A stretch of 5,307 nt of DNA from Verrucomicrobia subdivision 3 bacterium UBA7542 (GTDB taxonomy: Bacteria > Verrucomicrobiota > Verrucomicrobiia > Limisphaerales > UBA11358): assembly GCA_002479245.1 (NCBI GenBank), contig DLMG01000187.1, forward strand, positions 1-5,307. The letters run 5' to 3'. Under the pieces are notes generated by a model. That model was not told the DNA's origin, did no database searches, and saw nothing but the letters and a program-made list of their open reading frames with translations. Positions within the stretch are counted from its first letter, which is position 1, and every line of letters starts with the position of its first letter. Made by a program: the position numbers and the translations under genes. Of this stretch, positions 4,885 through 5,307 are shown piece after piece.

Positions 4885-5307
4885 TCAGGGAGTGGAAGGT
4901 TTGGACTTGGCCGCGATTTGCCAGCGCATCTCTTTCATCCGCTTTTGAGCATCGGTGAATTGTTGAGGAGTCAGCTCCTTTCTCAGTAGATCGCGGCTCC
5001 CGGCTGCATCTGAATCTGCCTTGGCCGCCCAGCTAAACCACGCATACGCCTCCACTTTATCCTTCACCACGCCCTGGCCATTGGCATAGCAGCAGCCCAG
5101 ATTGAATTGAGCCTCGGCGTGACCCTGCTCGGCGGCCTGGCGATACCACTTCACCGCCTCAACATAATCCTTCGCCACGCCGCTGCCATTGTCGTAGCAC
5201 CAGCCCAGATTGGATTGAGCGGGGGCGTAATTCTGTTCGGCGGCCTTGCGATACCACTTCGCCGCCTCCACTATATCCTTCCCGACGCCCTGGCCATTGG
5301 CGTAGCA
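4885..5307 (-). CDS. Sel1-repeat (TPR-like) protein, C-terminal part (5' end outside window)
   Basis: The frame enters at the right edge on a codon boundary and ends at TGA 4887-4885, giving 140 residues of a longer protein; the internal GTG at 5271 is not a start because the repeat continues upstream of it. Three 36-residue Sel1 repeats are visible, each opening with CY-x-NG-x-GV-x-KD and continuing VEA-x-KWYR-x-AAEQ, then A-x-AQ-x-NLG. The third is degenerate (AYAWFSWAAKADSDAAG) as is usual for the capping repeat. A charged helical tail follows (LTPQQFTDAQKRMKEMRWQ) with a short KSKPSTP end. Sel1 repeats form alpha-solenoids that mediate protein-protein contacts. Partner and cell location cannot be known without the N-terminus, where secreted members carry a signal peptide. 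Confidence 0.93.
   Translation of the reverse strand, partial: CYANGQGVGKDIVEAAKWYRKAAEQNYAPAQSNLGWCYDNGSGVAKDYVEAVKWYRQAAEQGHAEAQFNLGCCYANGQGVVKDKVEAYAWFSWAAKADSDAAGSRDLLRKELTPQQFTDAQKRMKEMRWQIAAKSKPSTP
5092..5307. repeat. Two near-identical 108-bp coding repeats (Sel1 units)
   Basis: Units 5307-5200 and 5199-5092 each encode 36 residues starting CY-x-NG. They share long identical DNA stretches, for example GAAGTGGTATCGC and CAATCTGGGCTG, pointing to recent unit duplication or conversion. A third, degenerate unit follows at 5091-4984. Confidence 0.85.

Noticed and set aside
4731..4958. Plus-strand 75-codon frame with one hydrophobic segment
   Set aside because: There is no Shine-Dalgarno sequence, it overlaps the Sel1 gene 3' end convergently, and its C-terminal half is the antisense of a coding region.

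Overview
The window is a bacterial chromosome segment whose recognisable genes all lie on the minus strand. Moderately high GC, a CCGG-rich REP-like element, the fused Memo/AMMECR1 gene and Sel1-repeat content fit a Verrucomicrobiota (Pedosphaera/Limisphaerales-like) genome. That placement is inference from general style; there is no rRNA or marker gene to fix it.

Left part (1-2044): a tight two-gene operon read right to left. The first gene (2033 to 387) is a membrane-anchored fusion of the AmmeMemoRadiSam system proteins B (Memo) and A (AMMECR1). Twelve bases after its stop, behind a good Shine-Dalgarno sequence, a polytopic membrane protein begins (374 to beyond base 1). It resembles the N-terminal membrane half of fused MFS/spermidine-synthase-like proteins. 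Its first ~42 residues contain three in-frame copies of a 27-bp tandem repeat.

Middle part (2045-4088): after a ~370-bp gap holding a REP-like element, an 11-bp tandem duplication and a hairpin, there are two small two-gene cassettes. One is an XRE-type HTH regulator directly abutting (TAA-ATG) a small protein with a PD-(D/E)XK-like FEIKS core. The other is an excisionase-type HTH protein, possibly frameshifted near its 3' end, followed 16 bp later by a DUF5983-like protein. These look like accessory, mobile or defence-type genes; no methylase, integrase or transposase is visible.

Right part (4089-5307): a divergent PII signal protein (GlnB/GlnK family) that keeps Tyr51 and the core fold but lacks the usual C-terminal arginines. 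A sigma-54-type -24/-12 promoter lies upstream of it. After a ~355-bp gap comes the 3' end of a Sel1-repeat (TPR-like) protein that runs off the right edge.

The strongest leads are the anchored Memo-AMMECR1 fusion coupled to a spermidine-synthase-like membrane protein, the XRE/nuclease-like cassette, and the PII variant with its sigma-54 promoter. None is proven to be a new system from sequence alone.
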